64,000 nt of DNA, taken from the NCBI GenBank assembly GCA_005405945.1, contig BJHW01000001.1, positions 1-64,000 of the forward strand, in the 5' to 3' direction. The notes under the pieces were generated by a model that saw nothing but the letters and a program-made list of their open reading frames with translations, searched no databases and was not told where the DNA came from. Made by a program: the position numbers and the translations under genes. Positions 45,878-55,729 of this stretch are shown here, one piece after another. Every line of letters begins with the position of its first letter. Position 1 is the stretch's first letter. The DNA is from Streptomyces violaceusniger. GTDB lineage: Bacteria; Actinomycetota; Actinomycetes; Streptomycetales; Streptomycetaceae.

Positions 45878-46797
45878 GCACACTGATCATGGTGGTGTGC
45901 GGGATGGCCGTCGTCGGCGGCCTGGTGGCCCTGGTCGCCGGACTCGTCGGCACTACCGAACCGGAGCGTTTGGGCCTGGTGGCCCGGTGGCGGGCCAGGA
46001 CGTCGGGCCAGCTGGACCCGGTGGAACAGCGGATGCGGCGCCAGACCCTGCTGGGGGCCTCGATCGTGCTCGGCCTGGCGGTGTGGCTGGTGACCGGGGT
46101 CTTCATGGCCGGGGTCCTGACGGGGCTCGCCGTCGTCGGGGTGCCCTGGCTGCTCTCCCCCGCCAAGTCCTCCCAGGCCCGTATCGTCCAGCTGGAGGCG
46201 CTGAGTCATTGGGCGCGTCAGCTGGCGGACGGTCTGCGGGTCGGCCGGGGGCTGCAGCAGGCCCTGATCGCAAGCAGAAAGGGTGCTCCGGCCGTGCTGG
46301 AGGAGCCGGTCGCGGCGCTGGCGGACCGGCTCCAGCTCGGCTGGAGTCCCGAGGACGCGCTACGGGAATTCGCTGACGAACTGGGCGATGTCACGGCGGA
46401 CAAGCTGGTGGCCGCGCTCATCTTGTCGATCTCCGACCGCGGTCCGGGGCTGGCGCAGTCGCTGGAGGACCTGGCCGAGACGGTCCGTGAGGAAGTCGGG
46501 AAGCGACGCAAGAGCGAGGCGGACCGGGCCAAGCCACGACAGACCGTGAGATGGATGACCTTCATCACCCTCGGTCTCGTGGCCATGGGCTTCCTGGTGA
46601 CCAGCTACACCGCCCCGTACGGCACGCTGCTCGGCGAGCTGGTCCTGGCCGCGGTGACCGCCGGGTTCATCGCCGTGCTGACGTGGATGCGGTCGCTGGC
46701 CGAGTACCGCCCCATCCCCCGCTTCCTGATTCCCGATCCGCGGAGCCGTGTCCGCAGCATGCCCGAGCCGGCGGCTACTGCGCTGGAGGTGTCATGA
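45874..46797 (+). CDS. tadB: Tad pilus inner-membrane protein TadB, 307 aa
   Basis: N-terminal membrane segments (MVVCGMAVVGGLVALVAGLV; GASIVLGLAVWLVTGVFMAG) precede a type II secretion F domain (LADGLRVGRGLQQALIASRK, LADRLQLGWSPEDALREFAD, ILSISDRGPGLAQSLEDLAE) and two final membrane segments (FITLGLVAMGFLVTSY; ELVLAAVTAGFIAVLTWM). The order tadA-tadB-tadC with 4-base overlaps is standard for Tad loci. Confidence 0.9.
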   Translation: MSTLIMVVCGMAVVGGLVALVAGLVGTTEPERLGLVARWRARTSGQLDPVEQRMRRQTLLGASIVLGLAVWLVTGVFMAGVLTGLAVVGVPWLLSPAKSSQARIVQLEALSHWARQLADGLRVGRGLQQALIASRKGAPAVLEEPVAALADRLQLGWSPEDALREFADELGDVTADKLVAALILSISDRGPGLAQSLEDLAETVREEVGKRRKSEADRAKPRQTVRWMTFITLGLVAMGFLVTSYTAPYGTLLGELVLAAVTAGFIAVLTWMRSLAEYRPIPRFLIPDPRSRVRSMPEPAATALEVS

Positions 46798-47681
46798 GCA
46801 GCACGATGTTGGCTGTCGTGGCCGGATGCACCGTGGGCGCGGGCCTGGCCGCGCTGGTACGGGAACTGCTGCGCCCGCAGCCGTCGCTGGCCGCAGCCCT
46901 GCGGCGCACCCCTCCGGCGAGTGCGGGGCTGGACGAGGCGCCGGTGGACCGGGACGAGGTGTGGGGGCGCTGGCTGGTCGACCGCCTCGGCGGCCTGCCC
47001 GGGGTGCGGATACCGGCGAAGAACCTCAGCCTGCTGAGGCAGACCCCCGAGCGGTTTGTGCTGACCAAGGTCGCTCTGGCCGCTCTGGGGCTGCTGACCC
47101 CTGCGGTGGCGACGGCTCCGTGGCTCCTGCTCGGCGTCGGTGTGCCGTTCTATGTGCCGGCCGTGGCCGGTCTGGCGGTCGGCGCTCTGCTGTGGATCGT
47201 GCCGGACCTGTCGGTGCGCGACCAGGCCAAGCGGGCGCGGGAGGAGTTCGCCCACGCGCTCACCGCCTACCTGGACCTGGTGGCGCTCAAGCGCTCCGGC
47301 GGCTCCGGCCCGACCGAGGCCATGGAACGCGCGGCCGCGGTGGGACGAGGGTGGCCCTTCCAACTCCTGCAGCAGGCCCTGCTGCGGGCCCGTGTCGACC
47401 GGATCCCCCCGTGGGAGGCCCTGGAGGGCCTCCACGATGAGCTCGATCTACCTGTGCTGGAGGACATCGCCGAGATCATGCGCCGCTCGGCACATGACGG
47501 GGCCGCCGTCTACGCCAGTCTGAGGGCCCGCGCCCAGAGCCTGCGCACCGAACTCCTCGAGGCACAGGCCGCCGAGGCCAACGCCGACAGCGAGAAGATG
47601 ACCGCCCCCGGTGCCCTCCTGGCCGTGCTGGTCATGCTGCTGATCGCGTTCCCGGCCGTCATCCGCATCCTCGCTTCCTGA
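46794..47681 (+). CDS. tadC: Tad pilus inner-membrane protein TadC, 295 aa
   Basis: It has the same T2SSF design as TadB: membrane pair (LAALGLLTPAVATAPWLLLG; VPFYVPAVAGLAVGALLWIV), then FAHALTAYLDLVALKRSGGS, IPPWEALEGLHDELDLPVLE, and a C-terminal segment GALLAVLVMLLIAFPAVIRI. ATG 46794 overlaps the tadB stop. The partner of TadB in the pilus platform. Confidence 0.9.
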   Translation: MSSTMLAVVAGCTVGAGLAALVRELLRPQPSLAAALRRTPPASAGLDEAPVDRDEVWGRWLVDRLGGLPGVRIPAKNLSLLRQTPERFVLTKVALAALGLLTPAVATAPWLLLGVGVPFYVPAVAGLAVGALLWIVPDLSVRDQAKRAREEFAHALTAYLDLVALKRSGGSGPTEAMERAAAVGRGWPFQLLQQALLRARVDRIPPWEALEGLHDELDLPVLEDIAEIMRRSAHDGAAVYASLRARAQSLRTELLEAQAAEANADSEKMTAPGALLAVLVMLLIAFPAVIRILAS

Positions 47682-47732
47682 CCACCCCGCACGACCGACC
47701 ACGCACATCACCAAAGAGGGGAAAGCCTGTTC

Positions 47733-47939
47733 ATGCACTACCTCGCCGCGAAAACCGCCGTCGCACTGTCCGCCGCCTGGAGCAAAGGGCTACAGGAGGC
47801 CAGGCGTCGACCGGACCGGGGGGACATCAGCATCACCACGGTCATCATCTGGGTGGCCGCCATCGGCGGTGCCATCGCGATCGCCGGAACCATCGCCGCC
47901 GTGGTGGCGAAGTACAACGGGAAACTCTCGGGCATCTGA
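47733..47939 (+). CDS. Flp-like pilin subunit, 68 aa
   Basis: ATG 47733 has a GAGGGGA site 51 bases after tadC. A charged N-terminal leader ending RRPDRG is followed by DISITTVIIWVAAIGGAIAI, a long hydrophobic helix, and a short polar tail (AKYNGKLSGI). This is the form of small actinobacterial Flp-type pilins located just after tadC. A stronger ribosome site than its neighbours suits an abundant structural protein. No prepilin peptidase gene is visible in the window. Confidence 0.8.
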   Translation: MHYLAAKTAVALSAAWSKGLQEARRRPDRGDISITTVIIWVAAIGGAIAIAGTIAAVVAKYNGKLSGI

Positions 47940-48367
47940 TGGCGCCCATCACCTCGAGCGTGTGGCAGAAGTGGAGAAGCCGCCTGAACGGCGACCGGGG
48001 CGACGCGAGCGTGCAGATGGCCATCGTGTTCCCGTTCGTCATCGTGCTCACGATCACGGTCGTGCAGGCGAGCATGTGGTACTACGCCCGCCAGATCGCC
48101 CTGGCCGCCGCACGGGACGGCGTCGCCGCCGGCCGCACCTACCAGGCTGGCCCCAGCGATGCGGCGGACCGCGCCCGCCAGGTGCTGGACCGCACTGCCG
48201 GAGACAGCCTCCGCCAGGCCACGGTGGCGACCTCCGGGAGCACCGGCGGGCGGATCCGCGTCCAGGTCCACGGCACAGCCCCGTCGCTGCTGCCATTCGT
48301 GCCCGACCTGCCGGTCGCCCAGTCCGCGTCCGGGCCCGTGGAACGCTTCACCACACCGGGAGGCTGA
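47939..48367 (+). CDS. TadE-like pseudopilin 1, 142 aa
   Basis: ATG 47939 overlaps the pilin stop (TGATG). The pattern NGDRGDASVQMAIVFPFVIV followed by hydrophobic residues and QASMWYYARQIALAAARDGV is the TadE/TadG prepilin-like segment; the rest (ARQVLDRTAGDSLRQATVAT) is the usual soluble part. Likely a minor pilin or assembly factor. Confidence 0.85.
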   Translation: MAPITSSVWQKWRSRLNGDRGDASVQMAIVFPFVIVLTITVVQASMWYYARQIALAAARDGVAAGRTYQAGPSDAADRARQVLDRTAGDSLRQATVATSGSTGGRIRVQVHGTAPSLLPFVPDLPVAQSASGPVERFTTPGG

Positions 48368-48369
48368 GG

Positions 48370-48875
48370 ATGCCGCGTCTGCGTAGGGTGCGTGAGCGGC
48401 TCGGCGATGACCGGGGCAGCGAGGCGGTCCAGGCCGCCATCATCACCCCGCTGCTGATCATGTTCGTGTGTCTGGCGCTCGCCGGAGGCCGCCTGGCCAC
48501 CTCGGGATCAAAGATCGACGCCGCGGCCGAGGACGCTGCTCGCGAAGCCTCCCTCACGCGGTCGGCCGCCACCGCACAGCACGCGGCCAGCGCGGCGGCC
48601 GAGGAATCTCTGGCCGATCAGGGGATCGCCTGCGCGAGCACCAGCGTGTCCGTGGACACCAGCGGCCTCAACGCGCCGCTGGGGCAGGCCGGTTCCGTCA
48701 CCGTGACGGTGCGGTGCACCGTCGATCTCACCGACCTGCTGCTGCCCGCCCCGGCTCCCGCACGCTGTCCTCGACCTTCACCTCGGTCGTCGACCAGTAC
48801 CGGCAAAGGGCTCTTGGGTTCGCACATTCTGAGGTGCCGTGGAGTACGGACCGAAGTGTGGGTGCTGAGCGGTGA
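48370..48875 (+). CDS. TadE-like pseudopilin 2, 168 aa after one frame repair
   Basis: ERLGDDRGSEAVQAAIITPL then LLIMFVCLALAGGRLA is a second TadE-type segment, followed by KIDAAAEDAAREASLTRSAA and a soluble part with two Cys (GIACAST, VRCTVDL). Adding one C to CCCC 48749-48752 gives APGSRTLSSTFTSVVDQYRQ, the usual C-terminal motif of this family, ending at 48875. Without it the tail is random and longer. Confidence 0.78.
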
Positions 48876-48895
48876 GTGCGCGAGGGTACTGGGGT

Positions 48896-49276
48896 TCATG
48901 CTCCGTGCGTCGAGCGTGCTTGAGCTCTTGCTTGGCAGGCTGCTCGTGCCGTGAGCCAGACGGTCTCAAACTCTTCGGCGGTGAGGTCCTGCGGGTCGTG
49001 TGCGTCCCACTCCTGGACGGGAACCTCCGCCGTGCCGCCGAACGTCGCTTCGTAGTCTCCAAGGGTTCCAGCCCGCTGGGCGGCTTCCCATTCGGCCAAC
49101 GAGGCGGCGGCGATGGGCTCCTGGAGCGGTCCTTGGAGCTCAACCTGGCGAGCGACCCAGCCGTCGGCGGCGACCTCGAAGTAGAACCAGATGTCTTCCT
49201 CGGCCCAGTAGCTGCGGAACCAGCGCGTCATGGCGTCATTGTCCGTGACGTCGCGCGGTCGTGCCGACTGCGCCAT
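48896..49276 (-). CDS. Small acidic protein of unknown function inside the Tad locus, opposite strand, 126 aa
   Basis: ATG 49276 on the minus strand begins MAQSARPRDVTDND. The protein has MTRWFRSYWAEEDIWFYFEV, VARQVELQGPLQEPIAAASL, AEWEAAQRAGTLGDYEATFG and LTAEEFETVWLTARAACQAR, a composition shared by small cytoplasmic Streptomyces proteins without known function. It interrupts the otherwise rightward pilus operon between the second TadE-like and the TadG-like genes, so those two are probably transcribed separately. Confidence 0.7.
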   Translation of the reverse strand: MAQSARPRDVTDNDAMTRWFRSYWAEEDIWFYFEVAADGWVARQVELQGPLQEPIAAASLAEWEAAQRAGTLGDYEATFGGTAEVPVQEWDAHDPQDLTAEEFETVWLTARAACQARAQARSTHGA

Positions 49277-49365
49277 GGAGCCCCGTTTTGACCAGCACCA
49301 CAGCGCGACCTGCGACGGCAGCCGCTACCGAACCTATGGCTTTTCCGACACGCGAAGGAGCGTAG

Positions 49366-49833
49366 ATGCGCCGGAACTTGAGCCTCGCCGCGTTCTGCCG
49401 CGCCCGCCGCCCCGTGGGAGACCGGGGCGGTGTGGCGATCTACGTAGCCATCTGCGTCCTGCCACTGCTGGCCATCATCGGCATCGCCGTCGACGGCGGC
49501 GGCAAGGCGAGGGCAGTGGAACGCGCTGACGCCCTGGCCACCGAGGCAGCCCGGGCCGGCGGGCAGGCGATCGACCCCTCCCAGGCCATCCCCGGCCGCG
49601 CCATCGTCGCCGACCCGCAGGCCGCGCAGGCCGCGGCCCGCTCCTACCTGCGCGCCACCGGCACCCGAGGCAGCGTCACCGTCTCCTCCGACGGCAAGAC
49701 CCTGACCGTGACCACCCACACCACCTATGCCACCAAGTTCCTGGCCGTGGCCGGGGTCAGCTCTCTTGAGGTGACCGGCCATGGGCAGGCCACCCTCCTC
49801 TACGGCGTCGACGTACCCGAGGAAGGCCCGTGA
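49366..49833 (+). CDS. TadG-like pilus protein, 155 aa
   Basis: ATG 49366 has AAGGAG. RPVGDRGGVAIYVAICVLPL followed by LAIIGIAVDGGGKARAVERA is the TadG/TadE N-terminal segment with the D-G-G-x-K/R-A turn; the outside domain follows (AQAAARSYLRATGTRGSVTV, LTVTTHTTYATKFLAVAGVS). The stop overlaps the next gene start. Confidence 0.85.
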   Translation: MRRNLSLAAFCRARRPVGDRGGVAIYVAICVLPLLAIIGIAVDGGGKARAVERADALATEAARAGGQAIDPSQAIPGRAIVADPQAAQAAARSYLRATGTRGSVTVSSDGKTLTVTTHTTYATKFLAVAGVSSLEVTGHGQATLLYGVDVPEEGP

Positions 49834-52800
49834 TGCCCACTCCCCCACCACCGACGACGCCTCGCCGAGCGGTCCTGCGCGGCCTGGCCAGCCTCCTCGT
49901 CCTGGCCGCGGCCGTCGCCGGGCTTCCCGTCCTGCTGGCACAGGTCACCACCGCCCTGTGGGACAGCGGACACGACGACCTGGCCCACCTGCTGGACCGC
50001 CAGGACACCGGCGGCGCCTTCCTCCTGACCCTGGTCGCTATCGCGTGGATCGCCTGGGCCCACTTCGCGTTCTGCGTGTTCGCCGAAATCCCCGCACAGC
50101 TCCGCGGCCGCTCCTCCCGGCGTGCCCGCCGCCTGAACATCAGCCGGCACGCCGCCGCCACCCTGATCAGCAGCATCCTCGTCCTGCTGCCCACCAGCAC
50201 CGCGCTGGCCACCCCCTCCACCGCGGTCGCAGCCCCGACCGCTGAGCCCACCCCCGGCACCACCACGGCGGCCGATCACCACCAGGCCCCGGCCCCCACG
50301 GCGGACCGCAGCAACGAGCAGCGCACCTACACCGTGCGCGAGGCGCGTCCGGCCGAGAGCCTGTGGAGCATCGCGGAGGCCGAGCTCGGCGACGGCGAAC
50401 AGTGGAGGCAGATCGCCGCCCTCAACCAGGGCCGCACCATGGCCGACGGCACGCGCTTCGACGTCGACGCCTTCCTTCAGCCCGGCTGGACACTCCTGCT
50501 CCCGGACACAGGCAGCACCGACGATCCGGCCGGCTCGCAGCGCGCTCCGTCCCGCTCGGTGACCGTCGCGCCCGGCGACACGCTCTCCGCGATCGCGGAG
50601 ACCGCCCTCGGGGATCCGGCGCGCTACGACGAGATCTTTGAACTGAACAAGAACCACCTCGGTCCGGACGGCCGCGCCCTCACCGACCCGGACCAGATCT
50701 ACCCCGGACAACGGCTCGCCCTGCCCCCGCTCGACGGCGACCGTGCCCCGCGACCGGACGACCCGCAGTACCCCTCCAAAGACCACACCGACGACAAGGA
50801 CAGCACCGAGCCGTCCGGTTCCCCCGCCGGGCCGGACCAGCCGACCCGCAGCCCGGAGGCCAGCCCCCGCCTGCAGACCCCGCCGCAGCACCACGACCGC
50901 GGGGACTGGGACAGCGGCAAGGAGTCGGCGCGACCGGCCAGCCCGGCGCCGACCGCCCCACAGCAGCATCCCGACACACCGCACCAGCCCGCACCCGAGC
51001 CTTCCGAGTCCTCTGATGGCATCCCGATGCGCGCCATCGCCGGTATCGGTGTGCTGCTGGCCGCCGTCCTGGTCGGCGGCATCGGCATCCTGCGCCTGAT
51101 CCAGCAGCGCCGCCGCAAGCCGGGCCAGACCATCGCCATGCCGGACGACTCCAGCCGCCTGGAGCAGGCCCTGACTGCCAGCGCCACCCCCGCCAGCGCC
51201 GAGCTGCTCGACACCGCGCTGCGCACGCTGGCCCACCACGCCGCCCAGACCGCCACCGCACTGCCCGTCGTGCGCGGCGCGCGCGTCACCGCGCGGACCG
51301 TGGAACTCCTCCCCGACGAGCCGGGCGAGGCCATGCCGCCGTTCACCGCCGGGGCCGGCGGCTGGTGGACCCTGGGCGAGCAGACTGATCTGCTGGATGC
51401 GGACCAGGCCCGCGAGGTCCCGGCGCCCTATCCGGGGCTGGCGACCCTCGGCACGGGGGAGGACGACAGCCTGTACCTGGCTAACCTCCCCCAGCTGGGT
51501 ACGGTTCTGGTCGACGGGGACCAGGCCCAGGTGGACGCGGTGTGCACGGCGCTCGCGCTGGAGACGGGGATGAGCCCGTGGGCGGACCAGGCTGACATCC
51601 TCCTGATCGGCCTCGGCCGGGAACTCCCCCGTCTGCTGCCCACCAGCCGGGTCCGGCACCTCCCCCACGCCGCCGCGGCCATCCGCGACCTGGGCGAGCG
51701 GCTCCTGGAAGCCCACCAGGATCCTGAACTCGGCGCCCAGCTGCCGTGGATGCTGATCTGCGCCGCCCGCATCAGCGAGGACGAGGCATGGCAGCTGGCC
51801 GACGCCCTGGACAAGGCCGGTGGCCTGAAGGTCGCAGCCGTCCTCCCGGCGAGCGGCATCGGCCCGCTCTTCCCCGACGCCATAACCCTCGACGCGCGCT
51901 CGGACGGGGCCCAGGAGGTTGAGGTCCTCGGCGCGCGGCTGCGGCTGCAGTCCGTCTCCGGCGACGCCTACGGGCAGCTGCTGGCCACCCTGTCGGTCAC
52001 CGAGCAACCAGCGCGGCCCGCGACCGGAGTGTGGGAAAAGGTGCCGCCCGAGCCAGCCGCGCCCGATGCGCTCCCCTCGCCCGGGGAAGACCCGGCCCTC
52101 GAGGAAGAGGACAGTTCCAGGGAGAAGCAGTCACCGGACGCGCCGTTCCCCGCTCTGATCGGGGCCGCCAGCGACCCGGCCGGACTGCGGCTCCTCTCCC
52201 CCGCCGTCCCTGCCCAGGACCGTCCGGAACAAGACGGCGATGACACCCCGGACACGGACGCCGCAAGTTCTGGTGCCCAGGCCGCCCCGGACGCCGAGAG
52301 CCCGACGGGCACGGGCTCCGCCGAGGACTCCAGCGGCGACGATGAGGCGGAGACACCCGCAGCGCGTGATCTGCTTGCCCCGGAGATCCGGGTCCTGGGC
52401 CCGCTCGAAGTGACCGGCGTCGGCGCATCCGGGCACGGCCCCAAGCTCACCGAGCTCGCCGTGCTGCTCTACTTCCGGCCCCACCGGGACGCCGCCGGGA
52501 TCTGCGAGGCCATGGACCCGATGGCCCCGTGGTCCTCCAGCACCCTCAACTCGCGCATGTACGGGCTGCGCAACAAGCTCGGCACCGACCCCGACGGCAA
52601 CCCGTACGTTCCCCGCCGGACCCGCGGCTCCGACGGCTATAACCTCTCCCCCGCTGTGCGCTGTGACTGGACAAAATTCCAGCAGCTCGCCGAGCGCGGC
52701 CTGGTCGCAGAATCCTCCGCCCCCGCCGTGCGCTGCCTGGAGCAGTCCCTCGGCCTGGTCCGCGGCCGGCCCTTCGGCGGCCGGGACCTGCCCTGGGCCG

Positions 52801-53125
52801 CACCACTACAGCAGGAAATGATCAGCCGGATCGTCGACGTCGCCCACACTCTGGCCACCTACCGCTCCGACCCCACCAGCGGCCAGTTCGACCTCGACGC
52901 CGCCCGCCGCGCCATCGCCGTCGGCATCGACGTCGAACCCACCGCAGAACTGCTCTACCGCGACTGGATGCGCATCGAACACGCCGCGGGCAACCGCGGC
53001 GGACTCCACACCGCCATCACCTCCCTCCAGCAGGCCAACCGCGCCCTCGACCTCGACCTCGAACCGGAGACCGAGCACCTGATCAGCCTCCTGCTCACCA
53101 ACCCCCGTCCACGGAGGCGATGTAG
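49830..53125 (+). CDS. Membrane protein with two LysM domains and a SARP/BTAD-like cytoplasmic part, 1098 aa
   Basis: Membrane segments lie near residues 15-37, 61-86 and 107-127. Two LysM-type repeats follow (about 165-228, ESLWSIAEAELGDGEQW; about 243-300, TLSAIAETALGDPARYDEIF), then a Pro-rich linker and a fourth membrane segment (about 397-425). The C-terminal 250 residues hold a winged-helix-like unit (IRVLGPLEVTG, LTELAVLLYFRP, SSSTLNSRMYGLRNKLG) and a BTAD-like helical domain (FQQLAERGLVAESSAPAV, DLDAARRAIAVGIDVEP). The frame runs past its natural end; adding one C to CCCCC 53102-53106 gives LTNPPSTEAM and stop 53123-53125. It could link the cell wall or pilus to transcription. Confidence 0.75.
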
Positions 53126-53247
53126 CAGGGCCACACGAAAGACCCGGGGCGGCGGGACCCATCACCCAGACAGATCCAACTCCGCCGCTCTCCCCCTCAC
53201 CGATACCCGCCCTCGAGGGGCAGGGCCGATGAAGAAAGGGCGCAAGG

Positions 53248-55212
53248 GTGACCGCAAGGAAGAACACGACGCTCAGCCGGGGCCACCGTGTTCTGGCCGG
53301 GGTGGTCGTCACCGGGGCGGTGGTGATCGCCGGGATCGGCTTCGCCGGTTCCTACGCCGCGGTGCGCGATCTCGCCCTCGACAAGGGCTTCGGCCAGTTC
53401 GCCAATGTCTTCCCGATCGGCATCGACGCGGGGATCGTGGTCCTGCTCGCGCTGGATCTGCTGCTCACCTGGATCCGCATCCCCTTCCCGCTGCTGCGCC
53501 AGACCGCCTGGCTGCTGACCGCCGCCACCATCGCCTTCAACGGCGCGGCCGCCTGGCCGGACCCGGTCGGCGTCGGCATGCACGCCGTGATCCCGATCCT
53601 GTTCGTCGTCTCCGTCGAGGCCGCCCGGCACGCGGTCGGCCGGATCGCCGACATCACCGCCGACCGGCACATGGAGTCGGTCCGCATCACCCGCTGGCTG
53701 CTCGCGCCGGTGCCCACCTTCCGGCTGTGGCGCCGGATGAAGCTGTGGGAGCTGCGCAGCTACGAGGAGGTCATCAGGCTGGAGCAGGACCGGCTGGTCT
53801 ACCAGGCCCGGCTGCGAGCCCGCTACGGGCGGTCCTGGCGCCGTAAGGCGCCCGTGGAGTCACTGATGCCGCTGCGGCTGGCGCGGTACGGGGTGCCGCT
53901 GGCGGACACCGCCCCGGCGGGGCTCGCGGCGGCCGGTCTGGACCCGTCCACGGTGTCGGCGACCGCGCTCCCCTCGGGCCGGTCGGCCGCGGCGGACGAG
54001 ACGGAGCCCAAGAGCGCGTCCCTGGCGGCCCAGCCGGGCCCGTACAGCCCGCCGGGGGCCATGGCCAGGGTCAACGGCACTGCCCCCGCCGCCTACCCTG
54101 CACCAGCCCCGCAGCACGACCAGCAGGCACCAGACCGGCAGGCCCTGGATCAAGCGGTGCAGCCCAAGCCCCAGCACCCCCAGCCGACGGAACCGATGGG
54201 GTCCGGCGACCGTGTGCGGCCACTCGGCGGTGAGGACGCGGAAGGTCAACGGGGCGTCTATATACCGGAGCAGCGCGAGGCCGGGAGATATGTGTATGAG
54301 GAGCGGCCAGGGCAGCCGCTGAACCAGCTGCCTCACGACGTCCCGCGCCAGGAGGTCTACTATGCCGCTTTCCGCCAGTTCCTCGCCGACCACAGCCACT
54401 ATCCGTCGGCGTACCAGTTCGGCCAGCGGCTGCGGGAGACATGCGGCCTGACCGACCTCAGCAACAGCGAACTGACCGCATACATCGAAGACTTCAAACA
54501 ACGCCTATCAGCCGCTGACCGCTCTCGGAGCGACTGGCACCGTATGAACGGCCACGACCACCCCATGGCCATGCCACAGCAGCGGGAGGAACCACGCACC
54601 GGCTATGAGGAGAAGCGGGGCCGGTGGGACCGGGAGTTATCGCAGCCTCGCCGACAGGATCCGACAGGCGACACGCTGCCTGCCGGACACCGCACGAACG
54701 ACGACCTCGCGTCCATTCCTCAGATCGAGACGGATACTGAGCCGCCTGCGCCACCTGCGGAGGAGCAGGGGGCTGATGTGGGTCCCGGCCCACCACGCGA
54801 GCCGCCGAAGAAGCCCGAGCCCGAACAGAAAGCCGACGAGCAACCTCCCGCTGTGGAAACTGTGGCGGACCGCTACTACACCGCCTGGCGCGCCTACCGC
54901 GAAAAGCACGGTGCCCCGCCCAACGGAGACCAACTCTCCCAGTGGCTCTACAACAGTGGTGTGACGGGCAGGAACGGCAAAACGATCAGTCCCAGCACTC
55001 TGCGCCGGTACATCGCCTCATACCCCTGCTACGAGATCTGGGCCGAGCACGCCGACAGCCACGGTCAAGAGCCGACCGCAGAAGAACTGGAGAAGCTGCT
55101 GGCCAACCGCAATGTGATGCGAAACAACGGCGGCACTCCATGGACACTGGCAGACCTACAGCGACTCCTCCCTGCCTTCCAAAAGCGGCGCCGACTGCGC
55201 TCCTCCCGCTGA
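53248..55212 (+). CDS. DUF2637 (SpdB-type plasmid spread) membrane protein with long cytoplasmic tail, 654 aa
   Basis: GTG 53248. Four membrane segments in the first 130 residues (VLAGVVVTGAVVIAGIGFAG; VFPIGIDAGIVVLLALDLLL; TAWLLTAATIAFNGAAAW; HAVIPILFVVSVEAARHAVG) and the motif PIGIDAGIVVLLALDL identify DUF2637, found in spread (Spd) proteins of Streptomyces plasmids that help DNA move between hyphal compartments. ITRWLLAPVPTFRLWRRMKL follows. The remainder is a charged Pro/Gln-rich tail with two similar helical modules (VYYAAFRQFLADHSHYPSAY about 370 and YYTAWRAYREKHGAPPNGDQ about 545). Confidence 0.85.
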   Translation: MTARKNTTLSRGHRVLAGVVVTGAVVIAGIGFAGSYAAVRDLALDKGFGQFANVFPIGIDAGIVVLLALDLLLTWIRIPFPLLRQTAWLLTAATIAFNGAAAWPDPVGVGMHAVIPILFVVSVEAARHAVGRIADITADRHMESVRITRWLLAPVPTFRLWRRMKLWELRSYEEVIRLEQDRLVYQARLRARYGRSWRRKAPVESLMPLRLARYGVPLADTAPAGLAAAGLDPSTVSATALPSGRSAAADETEPKSASLAAQPGPYSPPGAMARVNGTAPAAYPAPAPQHDQQAPDRQALDQAVQPKPQHPQPTEPMGSGDRVRPLGGEDAEGQRGVYIPEQREAGRYVYEERPGQPLNQLPHDVPRQEVYYAAFRQFLADHSHYPSAYQFGQRLRETCGLTDLSNSELTAYIEDFKQRLSAADRSRSDWHRMNGHDHPMAMPQQREEPRTGYEEKRGRWDRELSQPRRQDPTGDTLPAGHRTNDDLASIPQIETDTEPPAPPAEEQGADVGPGPPREPPKKPEPEQKADEQPPAVETVADRYYTAWRAYREKHGAPPNGDQLSQWLYNSGVTGRNGKTISPSTLRRYIASYPCYEIWAEHADSHGQEPTAEELEKLLANRNVMRNNGGTPWTLADLQRLLPAFQKRRRLRSSR

Positions 55213-55729
55213 GCGCTGCCCCGATCAGACAACACGCTGGACAGCACAGACCAGTACGGCACGGCGAACAACCCTTAACCCTGCACCAGGAGATGCTATG
55301 ACGGATCAGTCGAGGCGACAGGAGGCTCCCGACCCGAAGACAGGCTGCCAGCCCTACGATCAACCGGACCCATGGCTCCGCGATACGGAGACTCCACAAC
55401 ACCCACAGGACCAATCCGCCGCAGTCCCGGACCGGCTCGGGCACCCTGACCCGCGCCCGACACACGCGCGCGCCCTGCACATCGACCCCGATGCCACCTT
55501 CTCGCACCTCGACCTCCCCGAGGACGCCCATGCGCAACGCGACATCCTCCGCAGCCTGATCGGGGACACCGTGGACCGGGCCATCTACCACCGGCAAGCA
55601 CTCCTGCATCTCCACGGCAACGGGGCCGGGAGGCGGCTACCGGTGAATCCAGCGGCCTGGGCACTCGCCTGCGCCTGGCGCGGACTGGACCTGCCCTACC
55701 TCCTCTACGGCCCGGTCATCGTCACCGGA

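Noticed and set aside
49830..53846. Uninterrupted 1338-codon frame covering both the LysM/BTAD gene and the start of the DUF2637 gene
   Set aside because: After about 53100 the product becomes Arg/Gly/Pro nonsense and overlaps the DUF2637 gene in another frame. One C added to a run gives a natural stop at 53125.
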